DNA of 30,082 nt. It comes from DASQHM01 sp035632095. GTDB taxonomy: Bacteria; Pseudomonadota; Alphaproteobacteria; Ferrovibrionales; Ferrovibrionaceae. Positions 1-8,596 of the stretch are shown here, piece after piece. The position numbers and the translations under genes were made by a program. The DNA lies in contig DASQHM010000089.1 of NCBI GenBank assembly GCA_035632095.1, positions 1 to 30,082 on the forward strand, in the 5' to 3' direction. Under the pieces are notes generated by a model. The model searched no databases, was not told the origin of the DNA, and saw only the letters and a list, made by a program, of their open reading frames with translations. Each line of letters opens with the position of its first letter. Positions within the stretch are counted from its first letter, which is position 1.

Positions 1-24
1 CTCACGACGCGCTGAAGGCTTGGT

Positions 25-2049
25 TCAGCGGTTCAGCAGGTTCTTGAGCGCGCCGGCGGCGCCGCCGGATTGGCCGCCGGCCGCGCCGCCTGTCGCACCG
101 CCGGTAGCGCCGCCCGTGGCGCCCTTGCCGACGCCTTTCAAGGTATCGAGCGCCTTGGCGGGTTCCTGCATCAGTTGCTTCGCCACGCCGCTCAGGTCCG
201 GCTTGTAGCTGATGTTGTCCCAGGGTCCGGTGACCAGGATCGGCACCATGAGGCCGCCCACGTCCGATTTGCCGCCTTGTCCCTCGGTGGTCGCGGCGAC
301 TTTTGGCTCAATGCGATAGTTGACCGTGCGCTGCGGCATGTCGGCGGTGCCTTTGCCGCCGACCCGAAGCAACGGCGACTGCATGTGCAGATCGTCGTTG
401 TGCACGATGCCGTTCACGATCGTGTAGGTACCGGCAAGCTCGGCAAAATCGGTTTGCTGCTCCTTGCCCGCGGAGGAATCCAGGAACGCCGTCGAGACGT
501 TGCGGATCATCGCGCCGATATTGATGCCCTTGATCGCGCCGTTGAGGAACGTCATCGCACCCTTGCCCTGCAACGCCGAGACCATCTGGCGCTGGCTCTG
601 GCCGCGGGTCGTAATGTTGAAGTTCGTATTCATGGTGCCGCTGAGCCGCTGGAAATCGGCGGCATCGTGCAGCAGCGGCTCGGCCTGGACCTTCGCCAGA
701 TCGAACGTGGCATCGACGGCCGGCGCCTGGCCGGCGCCGTTCACCACGAAGCGCCCCTTGCCGCTGCCTTGATAAAGCGCAAGCTCGTTCAGGTCGGCGG
801 TCAGCACGCCGTCCTTGAGATGAAGCGCCAAGGCGCTGCGTCCGATCTGGATCTTGCGCACGATAATGGCGTTGGCGGTGAGGTTGAAATCCGCATTGGC
901 GGCCTTAAGGCCGCTCGCGTCGATCGGGTCGTCGCTCCAGCCCGAGGACTTCGCGGCCGTCGGCGCGGTGCCGCCGCCTTTCGATCCCGGCCCGGGTCCC
1001 GCTTCCGGCGGTAGATACGGGTTGACGTCGAGCCTGTCCACGTCGAGCTTGCCGTTGATGTAAGGTTTGGCGCCGCTCGCGTCGACCCCGAGCTCGCCCT
1101 TCGCCTTGATGGCGTCGAGTGAAATATCCGCCTTGGTGAAATTGATCTTGGCGCCGGCCATGTCGAGCCGGCCCTTGATGGCGAGCGGACCGAGCCCGGT
1201 GCCCGGCGCGTCGAGCGGCTTCGCCGCCCATGCCGCCAGACCGCGAACGGACGGCACCTTGAGATCGACGTCGCCGCCGAGCTTGATCACCGATCCGCCC
1301 GTGATGCTGCCCTTGAACTGCAGGCTTACCGGGTCCGACGTGACCGCGAATCCGGTGTCGCTGGACTTGCCGTCCATGACCGCGCGCGGTTTCGCCAGAT
1401 CGGCCTTCAGCGCGATCTTCTTGTCGTGCCACACGAGATCCCCGTCCGCGTTCAATGCGCTCTCGAGATCCGGCAACGCGATCTTCATGTTCACTTTGGA
1501 GATCGTCTGCTTGTCGCCGCTTTGTGCGTTGGCGTAGGTGAACAGCCCGTTGACAACCTGGATGTTGCCGAGGCGAAGCTCCGACAAACCGCCCATGCCG
1601 CCGCCGCCACTTGCCGCGGGCTTCGACCCTGTTGCCGCCGCCGGCGCGGGCGCGGCCTTGCCTTGCGCGAATTCCCAATTCGGCTTGCCCTGTTTGTCAA
1701 CTTCCAGGTGAATGACCGGATTCACCAACACGAATTCGTCGAGCGCGAACTCGCCGTGCAGCAGCGGCATGATCTGCAGGCGAAGCTGCAGGGATTCGAG
1801 CGTCGCCATCTGCTTCTCGGCGGCGCCGGGCGCATTGGCGAAGCTGACGTCCTTCACGTCCAGCTCCAACCGCGGCAGGATCGAAAGCCGGATGTTTCCG
1901 CCGATCGTCAGGTCGCGGCCTGTCGCGTTCTTCGCCGCCGCGGTGATCTGCGACTTGTAGGTCTCGACCGGTACCAGGAACGGAATTGCGATCGCCGCAA
2001 CGATGACCAGCAGAATGAGGATGCCAAGCCCGATAAGGATTTTCTTCAC
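25..2049 (-). CDS. AsmA family protein
   Basis: This 674-residue protein has one N-terminal membrane segment (about residues 3-25, ILIGLGILILLVIVAAI) followed by a long periplasmic region with the AsmA pattern: VPVETYKSQI, then ATGRDLTIGG and LDVKDVSFAN near the N terminus, and a C-terminal domain with a QGKGAMTFLNG motif. AsmA-like proteins are inner-membrane-anchored and are linked to outer-membrane biogenesis and phospholipid transport; the precise role here is unknown. The C terminus is a Gly/Ala tail with three tandem ATGG units (bases about 70-125). I chose the GTG at 2049 because a GAGG ribosome-binding site lies just upstream; an ATG at 2091 would add 14 residues without hydrophobic character. 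The BON-domain gene lies upstream on the same strand, so co-transcription is possible. Family assignment is firm; function is inferred. Confidence 0.88.
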   Translation of the reverse strand: MKKILIGLGILILLVIVAAIAIPFLVPVETYKSQITAAAKNATGRDLTIGGNIRLSILPRLELDVKDVSFANAPGAAEKQMATLESLQLRLQIMPLLHGEFALDEFVLVNPVIHLEVDKQGKPNWEFAQGKAAPAPAAATGSKPAASGGGGMGGLSELRLGNIQVVNGLFTYANAQSGDKQTISKVNMKIALPDLESALNADGDLVWHDKKIALKADLAKPRAVMDGKSSDTGFAVTSDPVSLQFKGSITGGSVIKLGGDVDLKVPSVRGLAAWAAKPLDAPGTGLGPLAIKGRLDMAGAKINFTKADISLDAIKAKGELGVDASGAKPYINGKLDVDRLDVNPYLPPEAGPGPGSKGGGTAPTAAKSSGWSDDPIDASGLKAANADFNLTANAIIVRKIQIGRSALALHLKDGVLTADLNELALYQGSGKGRFVVNGAGQAPAVDATFDLAKVQAEPLLHDAADFQRLSGTMNTNFNITTRGQSQRQMVSALQGKGAMTFLNGAIKGINIGAMIRNVSTAFLDSSAGKEQQTDFAELAGTYTIVNGIVHNDDLHMQSPLLRVGGKGTADMPQRTVNYRIEPKVAATTEGQGGKSDVGGLMVPILVTGPWDNISYKPDLSGVAKQLMQEPAKALDTLKGVGKGATGGATGGATGGAAGGQSGGAAGALKNLLNR

Positions 2050-2173
2050 GGCGCACCTCGCATTGCCAACGCCGCCGTCGCGCGGCGGCACGCCTTCCCC
2101 GTCCCCTGCAAGACTATCGTGTCACCAACACGGCGAATCGCACAATGCCCGGGCGTCCGGGCGCTGCCGCTTG

Positions 2174-2788
2174 TTACGGTCGCACCGCCACGTAGTTCAC
2201 CACCGCCTTGACGCCGTTGCCGTCGCGCACGCGCGCCAAGGCCTTGGCGGCTTCTTCCTTTGAGCGGGCGCGGCCGATGATGTAGACCCTGCCGAACGGG
2301 TCGGCGGTCGTTCGATAGTTGACGTCGGCGACGCCCGCCGTGCCGACGAGACGCGCCTGCGCCTTGGTGGACATTTCGGTGACATCCACCCAATCGAGCA
2401 GCTTCTTCGCCTTTTGCTCGGCCTCGCTCATATAGATGACGTGCCAGTACAGCTTCTTCACGCCTGTGACCTGGCGCACGTCGTGCTCGAATTTGTCATA
2501 GGTGGGCTTGTCGCTGAAGATGCCGGTGATCAGCAGGCGTTGCTCGTAGATCTCGGTCGAAGCCTTGATGGTGCCGACCTTCGCCATGATGGCGTTCACC
2601 TTGGCGACGATTTCGTTGTCCTTGAGGATGTCGGACGAGGAACGCGCTTCGATGGCGCGGTCCACGAGTGTCTTCGGCGCCGTCAGCACATCCATGACCT
2701 GCGCGCCGGCCGGTCTGCTCAACCCGGCGATCCCCACAACTGCAACGCACAAGGCCGCTACCGCTCCGGCGCGGATTGTTGATTTCAT
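2174..2788 (-). CDS. BON-domain periplasmic protein
   Basis: The 204-residue product starts with a signal peptide (MKSTIRAGAVAALCVAVVG, probable cleavage after PAGA). The mature part looks like two BON-type modules. The first carries ILKDNEIVAKVNAIMAKV and RLLITGIFSDKPTYDKFEHDVRQV; the second carries RVYIIGRARSKEEAAKALARV and ends with GVKAVVNYVAV. BON domains occur in OsmY and DolP-type proteins and bind phospholipid membranes, so a periplasmic envelope-stress role is likely. There is no lipobox Cys, so it should be soluble rather than a lipoprotein. The ATG at 2788 has GAGG about 7 nt upstream; the ATG at 2812 has no such site. The gene lies between an AsmA protein and a FecR/DUF6600 protein on the same strand. 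Confidence 0.82.
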   Translation of the reverse strand: MKSTIRAGAVAALCVAVVGIAGLSRPAGAQVMDVLTAPKTLVDRAIEARSSSDILKDNEIVAKVNAIMAKVGTIKASTEIYEQRLLITGIFSDKPTYDKFEHDVRQVTGVKKLYWHVIYMSEAEQKAKKLLDWVDVTEMSTKAQARLVGTAGVADVNYRTTADPFGRVYIIGRARSKEEAAKALARVRDGNGVKAVVNYVAVRP

Positions 2789-2922
2789 CGATGCCTCTAT
2801 TCGCCGGTCCAACTCTTAAACAGCAATAGTGTCCGCGAAGGCAACGGTCGAGGCAAGTCCACCCGCGAGCCGGGAAGGAGTTGCCCGCGGGGTATCCCCC
2901 CTAAGGCGCGATCGGCCAGCGG

Positions 2923-5034
2923 CTACTGGTTGCGGTTTCGCTTCTCGTCCTGATTCTTGGGCTGCTGCGGCTGGCCCTTCGGCGGCGCAGCCGGCCCAGA
3001 TGCCGCGGGTTTTTGTTGCGCCGGCGCACGTTCCCAGCCGCGCGTGGTGGGCTGCAGATGCGTCTGCTGCACGGGACGCGTCACCGTCGCAGGGCGAGGC
3101 GGCGTCGGTGCCGCCGGCGTAGCGGCCTGCACGCGCGGCTGAACTGTCCGCGGCGCCTGTACTTGCGGCGTGGACACGGCCGGAGCCGGCGGCTGGTTGG
3201 GCGGCTGAACCGTCGCGCCGCGCGGCACAGTTGCTCCGGGAGCCGGCGCGGCGGCGGGCCCCGTCGCGTTGGGAGTTTCAGGGCTCGGCCGCGCGACATT
3301 GCGCCGTTCGATTCTCGGACCGGGCGCTCCGCCTTGGCCCGGCTGGCCGGTTCCGCCGCTATTGACCGCCGGTGCGTTCACGGCCGGCGCATTCGGCGAC
3401 CGCGTCGCTCCGCGCGGCGTCACCGTCGGGACCGGAGCCGTGGCATTCGGAACCGCCGCATTGGGAGCGGTCCGCGCGTTGGGTGCGGGCGCCGCGTTTG
3501 GCGCGACCGGAGCGGTTGGCGACACATTCGCGTTGCGCCGGAAGTCTTGCCGCGTGACGCGCGGCCCGGGCGATGTGGGCGCGGCCGGTCCGCTTTCCAC
3601 CGCCGCATTCCGCGCCGGCGCATTGACAGCACCGCGCGGCCCAATCGCTGGCGATCCGGTGGCCGGCGCCCCGGTTGCCGGAGCCCCGGCAGTGCCGGCC
3701 TGTTCGCGCGCCAGCGGGCCCGCGACGGCGGTGCGGGCGACCGGCGTCGGCCTGAGATGGTCGAGCCGGGGATTGACCTGCGCGGATTGAATCTGCTGCG
3801 CCGAGGCGGCGAGCGCCGCGCGCTGAACCGGCGCCGCCTGCGTAAACGAATTCGCCGCCACCACGGTGGCCGCTTGGCGGTTGGCGAAGGTATTGACGTT
3901 GGTGACCGTCGTCACGTTGGTGATGTTGTTGACCACCGTGGTGTTGACGTTGGTGATGTTGACTTGCCGCACGTAGTTCACGCTCGCCGGATAGTACGGG
4001 TGATAGACCTCGCGGGGCGCCAGCGGAACCCAGCCGACCGCGGCCAGCGTGCCGACGGAAACCGATATGCTCCAGCCCGGCTGGCCGATGAACGCAACCA
4101 GCGCCGGCGCATAGACCGGACGCGCGATGACCCGCCCGGGGCACCAGCCCCAAACGCCGTGGATGAAGGCCCAGCGACCATAATGGAACGGAGCGAAACC
4201 CCAGGGCGCATCGTCGATCCAGGTCCATCCCCAGGGCGGCACGAACGCCCAATGGCCATAGCGGTAGGGCTGCCAGCCGACCGGCACGGCGGTCGGATAC
4301 CAGACCGGCCCGTATTCCGGCACAGTCTGCCAGCGGCCGGCGTTGTCGAGATCCTGATAGCCGGTGGTTTCCGGCGACACGTACCGGACGCTTTCCGACT
4401 GCGCTTCGCGCCGCTCGCGCAGCAGCGCCCAGTTGTCGAACGGCGTCGCATTGGTCTCGACCAAGGTGAAGTTGACCGGATCGCCCGAGATCACCGCGGC
4501 TTCACCGGGCAAGACATCCAGTGTCGAGCGCGGGCCGGAGACGCGCGCCCGGCCTTCGAGCACGCCGACTTGCATCCGGTCGGACGGCTGGTCGCCGTTC
4601 GGTTGGCCGGCGCTGATGTGGTAGCTGCCCGGCGCGACAAGAGCCACCTGGCCTTGGGGCGTGACCGCGGAAACGCCGCCGGGCGGCAGTTGGCGGACGT
4701 GAATGTTGACTTCTCCCTGCGGCACCTGGACTTGCGTGCCGCCGTCGTCGAGCCGGAGCACGTCGACTTCGGTCGACTGGTCGAGGCGCACTTCGACCGA
4801 ACCCACTTGCAACTCGGCGCGCGCGCCAGGCTCCGTCCAGAACGATGTCCCCGTCGTGACCGGATAGTTCAAGGCCGCCGGCGACCATTGCTCCTGATCG
4901 GCCGCATGCAGCGAAACCGTACCCTCGATGTAGCTGAGCCGGCCGACGCGACCGGGTGGGTCGGCGGAAGCATAACCGGCCGCGCCGAGCAGGATCACGG
5001 CGGCGGCGGCAAGCGTTAGGCGGCGGTGCAGCAT
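2923..5034 (-). CDS. Exported FecR-domain / DUF6600 protein with Pro/Ala-rich tail
   Basis: This 703-residue protein has a signal peptide (about residues 1-24, cleavage near YASA). A FecR-like region at about 60-165 includes RVGRLSYIEGTVSLH, GTSFWTEPGARAEL, STEVDVLRLDDG, GEVNIHVRQL and VLEGRARV. A Trp/Tyr/Gly-rich DUF6600-type segment at about 235-300 includes WYPTAVPVGWQPYRYGHWAF and DAPWGFAPFHYGRWAF. An Asn/Thr/Val repeat of NITNVNTT type follows at about 358-383, and the last 270 residues are Pro/Ala/Asn-rich and probably disordered. Similar proteins occur in many proteobacteria as uncharacterised secreted or cell-surface proteins. No FecI-type sigma factor or TonB receptor is adjacent, so classical FecR signalling is unlikely. 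A promoter-like TTGCCA-N13-TAGGTC lies just ahead of the ATG. Confidence 0.85.
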   Translation of the reverse strand: MLHRRLTLAAAAVILLGAAGYASADPPGRVGRLSYIEGTVSLHAADQEQWSPAALNYPVTTGTSFWTEPGARAELQVGSVEVRLDQSTEVDVLRLDDGGTQVQVPQGEVNIHVRQLPPGGVSAVTPQGQVALVAPGSYHISAGQPNGDQPSDRMQVGVLEGRARVSGPRSTLDVLPGEAAVISGDPVNFTLVETNATPFDNWALLRERREAQSESVRYVSPETTGYQDLDNAGRWQTVPEYGPVWYPTAVPVGWQPYRYGHWAFVPPWGWTWIDDAPWGFAPFHYGRWAFIHGVWGWCPGRVIARPVYAPALVAFIGQPGWSISVSVGTLAAVGWVPLAPREVYHPYYPASVNYVRQVNITNVNTTVVNNITNVTTVTNVNTFANRQAATVVAANSFTQAAPVQRAALAASAQQIQSAQVNPRLDHLRPTPVARTAVAGPLAREQAGTAGAPATGAPATGSPAIGPRGAVNAPARNAAVESGPAAPTSPGPRVTRQDFRRNANVSPTAPVAPNAAPAPNARTAPNAAVPNATAPVPTVTPRGATRSPNAPAVNAPAVNSGGTGQPGQGGAPGPRIERRNVARPSPETPNATGPAAAPAPGATVPRGATVQPPNQPPAPAVSTPQVQAPRTVQPRVQAATPAAPTPPRPATVTRPVQQTHLQPTTRGWERAPAQQKPAASGPAAPPKGQPQQPKNQDEKRNRNQ

Positions 5035-5267
5035 CGTCGTGACCTATGCGGATTGCGGTTGGCAATAGGGTCGGCCGCGAGTGTGGGCAAACTGTGGCAG
5101 CCCGCGCGGCAAATTTGGTACGCGCCAGATGGCCGGAACATTGCGGGCAGTTCCGGAAGCTATTGGAAGTTCAAACTGATCTTGAAAGGGTTGCATGGCA
5201 AGTACAACCGCGATCCGTTCAAGTTGTTGAACCGGGGCGATCCGCTCGCGCACCGGCCCGCGTTATT
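5035..5267. promoter_or_regulatory. Intergenic region upstream of the FecR/DUF6600 gene
   Basis: This 233-bp gap lies between the start of the FecR/DUF6600 gene and the stop of the DUF3237 gene. Read on the minus strand, TTGCCA (5065-5060) and TAGGTC (5046-5041) are separated by 13 nt, a spacing seen in alphaproteobacterial housekeeping promoters, and the -10-like hexamer ends 6 nt before the ATG. No small ORF with a convincing start, no RNA gene and no clear terminator was seen in the remainder. Confidence 0.35.
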
Positions 5268-5723
5268 TCACGTCACCTGATACATGCGAATTGCTACTTC
5301 GGCGGGATGGCGCTCGCCGACTGCGACGAAAACGTGGCGGTTGAGCCAGTCGTATTTCCGGCTGCCGGTTTCGAATGTCGGCGTCGTCCGAAAATAGTAG
5401 GAGGCCGAATCGACCGGTTCGCCGCGCATGAGCTTCGCCACGACCTCCGCGGGACCGTGGCGCACGCCCCGGTTCACCACGAAGATGAGCGCGCCGTCGT
5501 CGGTCTGCAGCGTGTAGCGCGCCGTCAGCTCCGCGAGGCCGTCGGGTCGCACGATCTGCCAATCGGCCCCGCCCGGCACGACCACGCCGCGAAGCTTCGG
5601 CCCTTCGAACGTGCCGCCGGCAATGGGGATGATGCGGCGGCGCCCGCGCGGCACTTCGCCAAGTTCAAGCGCCGGCTCCACGCGCACGCGCGCTTCCAAC
5701 AGGAATTCCAGGCCCGGCTCCAT
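5268..5723 (-). CDS. DUF3237 domain-containing protein
   Basis: The product is about 151 residues and covers the whole DUF3237 fold. Diagnostic stretches are GLEFLLEARVRVEPALELG near the start, then GRRRIIPIAGGTFEGPKLRG, VVPGGADWQIVRPDG, AELTARYTLQTDDGALI, YYFRTTPTFETGSRKYDWLN and a final HVFVAVGERHP. The family is small, probably cytoplasmic and beta-rich; no enzymatic activity is established that I know of. I chose ATG 5723 because the conserved start begins there; a GTG at 5738 would add five residues. The gene diverges from the acyl-CoA carboxyltransferase gene. DUF3237 genes often lie near acyl-CoA and SDR genes, as here, which hints at small-molecule metabolism. Confidence 0.85.
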   Translation of the reverse strand: MEPGLEFLLEARVRVEPALELGEVPRGRRRIIPIAGGTFEGPKLRGVVVPGGADWQIVRPDGLAELTARYTLQTDDGALIFVVNRGVRHGPAEVVAKLMRGEPVDSASYYFRTTPTFETGSRKYDWLNRHVFVAVGERHPAEVAIRMYQVT

Positions 5724-5839
5724 GTGCGAGCGTGGCACGCGACAAGCCGGCCTTCAAGACAGCCTGGCGCCGATTGGCCTGGAACCGGCCGGGGGCTCTG
5801 CGGCACCATGGGACCCGGACAGCGAAGCGGGGCGGCGGC

Positions 5840-7399
5840 ATGTCGTGGCAGTCGGAATTGGACGAGTTGCGCGAGCGCGAGCGGCTGGCGCGGCAAATGG
5901 GCGGGCCGGACAAGGTCAAGCGACAGCACGACGGCGGCCGGTTCACGGTGCGCGAACGCATCGAGCGGCTGACCGACAAGGACAGCTTCCATGAGATCGG
6001 CGCCATCGCCGGCCGCGCCTCATATGACGCGCAAGGGAATTTGACCGATCTGACTCCGTCCAATTGCGTCATGGGCCGCGCCGCTCTCGACGGGCGGCCG
6101 GTGGTGGTGGTCGGCGACGATTTCACCGTGCGCGGCGGCTCGGCGGACGCGACCATTCGCGAAAAGCCGCTCATGGCCGAGCGCATGGCGCACGACCTGC
6201 GCCTGCCGATCGTGCGCATCATCGAAGGCTCGGGCGGCGGCGGATCGGTCAAGACCATCGAGACCACCGGCCGCGCCAATTTGCCCGGCGGCGTCGGCGG
6301 CGGCGCCAGCTACCACTACATCACCGCCAATCTCTCCGTGGTGCCGGTGGTGGCGCTCGGTCTCGGGTCGGTCGCCGGTCTAGGCGCGGCGCGTCTCGCG
6401 GCGAGCCACTATTCGGTGATGACCAAGGATACGTCGGCCATGTTCGTCGCCGGCCCGCCGGTGGTCGCCCGCCTCGGCGAGGATCTCGGCAAGCAGCAAC
6501 TCGGCGGCGCCGACGTGCAGACGCGCGCCGGCGCAGTCGACCACGCGGTCGAGAACGAGGATGAAGCCTTCGCCTGCACGCGGCGCTTCCTGTCATACCT
6601 GCCGTCGTCGGTCTACGACGTGGCGCCGCGGAATCCGAGCACCGACGATCCGAACCGTCGGGAGGAGCAGCTCTTCTCCGTCGTCCCGCGCGACCGGCGC
6701 AAGGTCTACAAGATGCGCGCCATCGTCGACGCGGCGGTGGATCGCGATTCGTTTTTCGAATTCGGCCGCATGTTCGGCCGCCCGATCATTACCGGCTTTG
6801 CGCGCGTCGACGGCTTGCCGGTTTGCGTCATGGCGAGCGACCCGTATTTCTACGCCGGCGCCTGGACCGCGGATGCCTGCCAGAAGGTCGTGCGCTTCGT
6901 CGATCTCGCCGAAGCGTTCCACATGCCCATCGTCTACTTCAGCGATTGCCCCGGATTCATTATCGGCTCGGAGGCGGAACGCACCGCGACCATACGGCAC
7001 GGCGTGCGCGCCATGGCCGCCGTCAATCAATCCACCGTGCCCTGGTGCACATTCATCATCCGCAATGCCTATGGCGTGGCCGGCGTGGTGCATCAGCCCG
7101 CGGGACGCTTTTCCATCCGCTACGCGTGGCTTTCGGCGTCGTGGGGATCGTTGCCGCTCGAAGGCGGCATCGAGGCGGCGTATCGCGCCGAGATCGACGC
7201 ATCTGCCGATCCGGCCGCGAAGCTCGCCGAGATCGAGACGCGCTTGAACCGCCTGCGCTCGCCGTTCCGCACGGCGGAGGCCTTTTGGGTCGAGGAGATC
7301 ATCGATCCCCGCGACACGCGCCGCTTGCTGTGCGAATTCGCGGCGCTCGCCGAACCGCTGCGAAAGCCGGGCCTAAGCGCTTTCGCTATCCGGCCGTGA
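5840..7399 (+). CDS. Acyl-CoA carboxylase, carboxyltransferase (beta) subunit
   Basis: This 519-residue protein has the two crotonase-like halves of biotin-dependent carboxyltransferases. The N half shows GGRFTVRERIERLTD, DDFTVRGGSAD and IIEGSGGGGSVKTIE. The C half shows FFEFGRMFGRPIITGFARVDG and the acyl-CoA/biotin site pattern VYFSDCPGFIIGSEAE. It should transfer carboxylate from carboxybiotin to an acyl-CoA such as propionyl- or methylcrotonyl-CoA, but the substrate cannot be read from sequence. No biotin carboxylase or biotin carrier gene is within the window, so the partner subunit must be elsewhere. ATG 5840 was chosen because family similarity begins there (SELDELRERERLA); the open frame extends upstream without recognisable sequence. 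It ends 8 bp from the convergent SDR gene. Confidence 0.85.
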   Translation: MSWQSELDELRERERLARQMGGPDKVKRQHDGGRFTVRERIERLTDKDSFHEIGAIAGRASYDAQGNLTDLTPSNCVMGRAALDGRPVVVVGDDFTVRGGSADATIREKPLMAERMAHDLRLPIVRIIEGSGGGGSVKTIETTGRANLPGGVGGGASYHYITANLSVVPVVALGLGSVAGLGAARLAASHYSVMTKDTSAMFVAGPPVVARLGEDLGKQQLGGADVQTRAGAVDHAVENEDEAFACTRRFLSYLPSSVYDVAPRNPSTDDPNRREEQLFSVVPRDRRKVYKMRAIVDAAVDRDSFFEFGRMFGRPIITGFARVDGLPVCVMASDPYFYAGAWTADACQKVVRFVDLAEAFHMPIVYFSDCPGFIIGSEAERTATIRHGVRAMAAVNQSTVPWCTFIIRNAYGVAGVVHQPAGRFSIRYAWLSASWGSLPLEGGIEAAYRAEIDASADPAAKLAEIETRLNRLRSPFRTAEAFWVEEIIDPRDTRRLLCEFAALAEPLRKPGLSAFAIRP

Positions 7400-7407
7400 T
7401 GTCGTGA

Positions 7408-8172
7408 CTATTTGGCGAGGAACCGGCCGCCGTTCACGTGGATGGTCTGGCCGGTGATATAAGCGCCGTCGGGCCCGACCAAAAGGCGAACCAGCGCCGC
7501 GATCTCCTCCGGCGTTCCGCGCCGGCCGAGGGGGCTCGGATCACGGGCCAGGCGCTCGGGCAAAACGCCGGCCGACGCGCCGCGGACGGTTTCGATCGCG
7601 CCTGGCGCCACCGCGTTGACGCGAATGTTGTGCGGCGCCAGTTCGACGGCGAGGCCGCGCACGAACCCTTCCAGCCCGGCCTTCGATGCGTTTACGTGCA
7701 CCCGCTCCGCCATGCCGACGTGATGCGAGATTCCGCTGAGGCCGACGATGGCGCCGCCGCCGCGCGCGATCATGCTTGGCACGACTGCTTTCGCTAGATG
7801 GAACGCGCCATCCAGCGCCACCGACAGAATCTCGCGCCACTCGGCGAAATCCATTTTCAGGAACGGCGTCTGGCGGCGCAGGCCGGCATTGCTGACCGCA
7901 ATATCGATGCCGCCGAACGCAGAAACGGCGGCGGCGATCATCGCCGACACCGCCACGCCGTCGCTGACGTCGGCGATATGGGGTATCGCCTTTCCGCCGG
8001 CGCTCTTGATTTCGCCGACAACATTTTCGACTGCCGCCCGGTCCTTGCGTCCGTTCACGATCACCGCCGCGCCATCGGCGGCAAGCGCCAATGCGATGGC
8101 GCGGCCGATGTTCTTGCCGGCGCCGGTGACCACTGCGACCTTGCCGGCGAGGGGTTTGCGATCCGTTCCCAT
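7408..8172 (-). CDS. SDR-family oxidoreductase with atypical active site
   Basis: This 254-residue classical-type short-chain dehydrogenase/reductase starts at ATG 8172. The nucleotide-binding motif is VVTGAGKNIGRAIA (about 15-28), the NAG motif is AVSNAG (about 92-97), and the C-terminal half carries NIRVNAVAPGAIET and ITGQTIHVNGG. The active-site region reads GLSGISHHVGMAERVHVNASKAG: Lys164 is present, but the position of the catalytic Tyr (four residues before Lys) is Val160, preceded by His159. The frame is intact around it (GTG CAC GTA AAC GCA TCG AAG), so this is not an obvious frameshift. Oxidoreductase activity is therefore uncertain. It lies 19 bp downstream of the hypothetical gene and is probably co-transcribed with it. 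Confidence 0.85.
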   Translation of the reverse strand: MGTDRKPLAGKVAVVTGAGKNIGRAIALALAADGAAVIVNGRKDRAAVENVVGEIKSAGGKAIPHIADVSDGVAVSAMIAAAVSAFGGIDIAVSNAGLRRQTPFLKMDFAEWREILSVALDGAFHLAKAVVPSMIARGGGAIVGLSGISHHVGMAERVHVNASKAGLEGFVRGLAVELAPHNIRVNAVAPGAIETVRGASAGVLPERLARDPSPLGRRGTPEEIAALVRLLVGPDGAYITGQTIHVNGGRFLAK

Positions 8173-8191
8173 CACGGCATTCGTCTTCGGT

Positions 8192-8596
8192 TCATTTGCG
8201 TTTGCGCTCGCGCCGTTCGCGCAAGAGCGCATCGTATTGCTCGGGCTGCTCACGTTCGAGGCGATCAAGCGCCTTGCCGGCCGCCTCCATCACCGTCGGG
8301 CTGACGTCCCTCTTGATGGCTTCGATCTTCTCCGCCGCCTGCTCCAGGCGCTGCAAGGTCTCGGGCGGAGCCGATTGTTTGTTTGCCAAGGCGATGACGA
8401 TCTCGCTCAGCCAGCCGAGCTGCTTTCCGTAGCTGGCCACCTCGGTCACCACGCGATCCTCGACTGCAGCGTCGCCGGCATAGTTCACGGTCAGCGAGGG
8501 CGAGAACCACGGCGCCGTGATGCGCTGATTGACGGCGCCCGAGAGGGGCGCGCGAAAAATCCAGAACGGATCGAATGTGGAAGGGCTCGCGGTCAT
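8192..8596 (-). CDS. Conserved hypothetical protein, 134 aa
   Basis: I cannot assign a named family. The product has an aromatic N-terminal part (FDPFWIFRAPLSGAVNQR, then APWFSPSLTVNYAGD), a middle segment RVVTEVASYGKQLGWLSEIV, and a charged helical C-terminal half ending in RRERKRK that probably forms a coiled coil. There is no signal peptide or clear membrane span, so it is probably cytoplasmic. A strong AGGAGG ribosome-binding site lies about 8 nt ahead of ATG 8596, which supports a real expressed gene. The SDR gene follows after 19 bp on the same strand, suggesting an operon. It could be a small polymer- or membrane-associated helper, but that is speculation. Confidence 0.7.
   Translation of the reverse strand: MTASPSTFDPFWIFRAPLSGAVNQRITAPWFSPSLTVNYAGDAAVEDRVVTEVASYGKQLGWLSEIVIALANKQSAPPETLQRLEQAAEKIEAIKRDVSPTVMEAAGKALDRLEREQPEQYDALLRERRERKRK

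Noticed and set aside
70..1014. A 314-codon plus-strand frame opposite the AsmA gene
   Set aside because: It is a shadow of the AsmA coding frame, with no recognisable sequence.
2071..2089. 7-bp GC hairpin between the BON and AsmA genes as a terminator
   Set aside because: No T-run follows on the minus strand and it sits just upstream of the AsmA start, so termination is not supported.
3013..5019. A 668-codon open frame antisense to the FecR/DUF6600 gene
   Set aside because: It is Arg/Gly/Pro-rich without any recognisable domain and lies fully opposite a gene with clear signal peptide and FecR/DUF6600 motifs; GC-rich DNA routinely gives such shadows.
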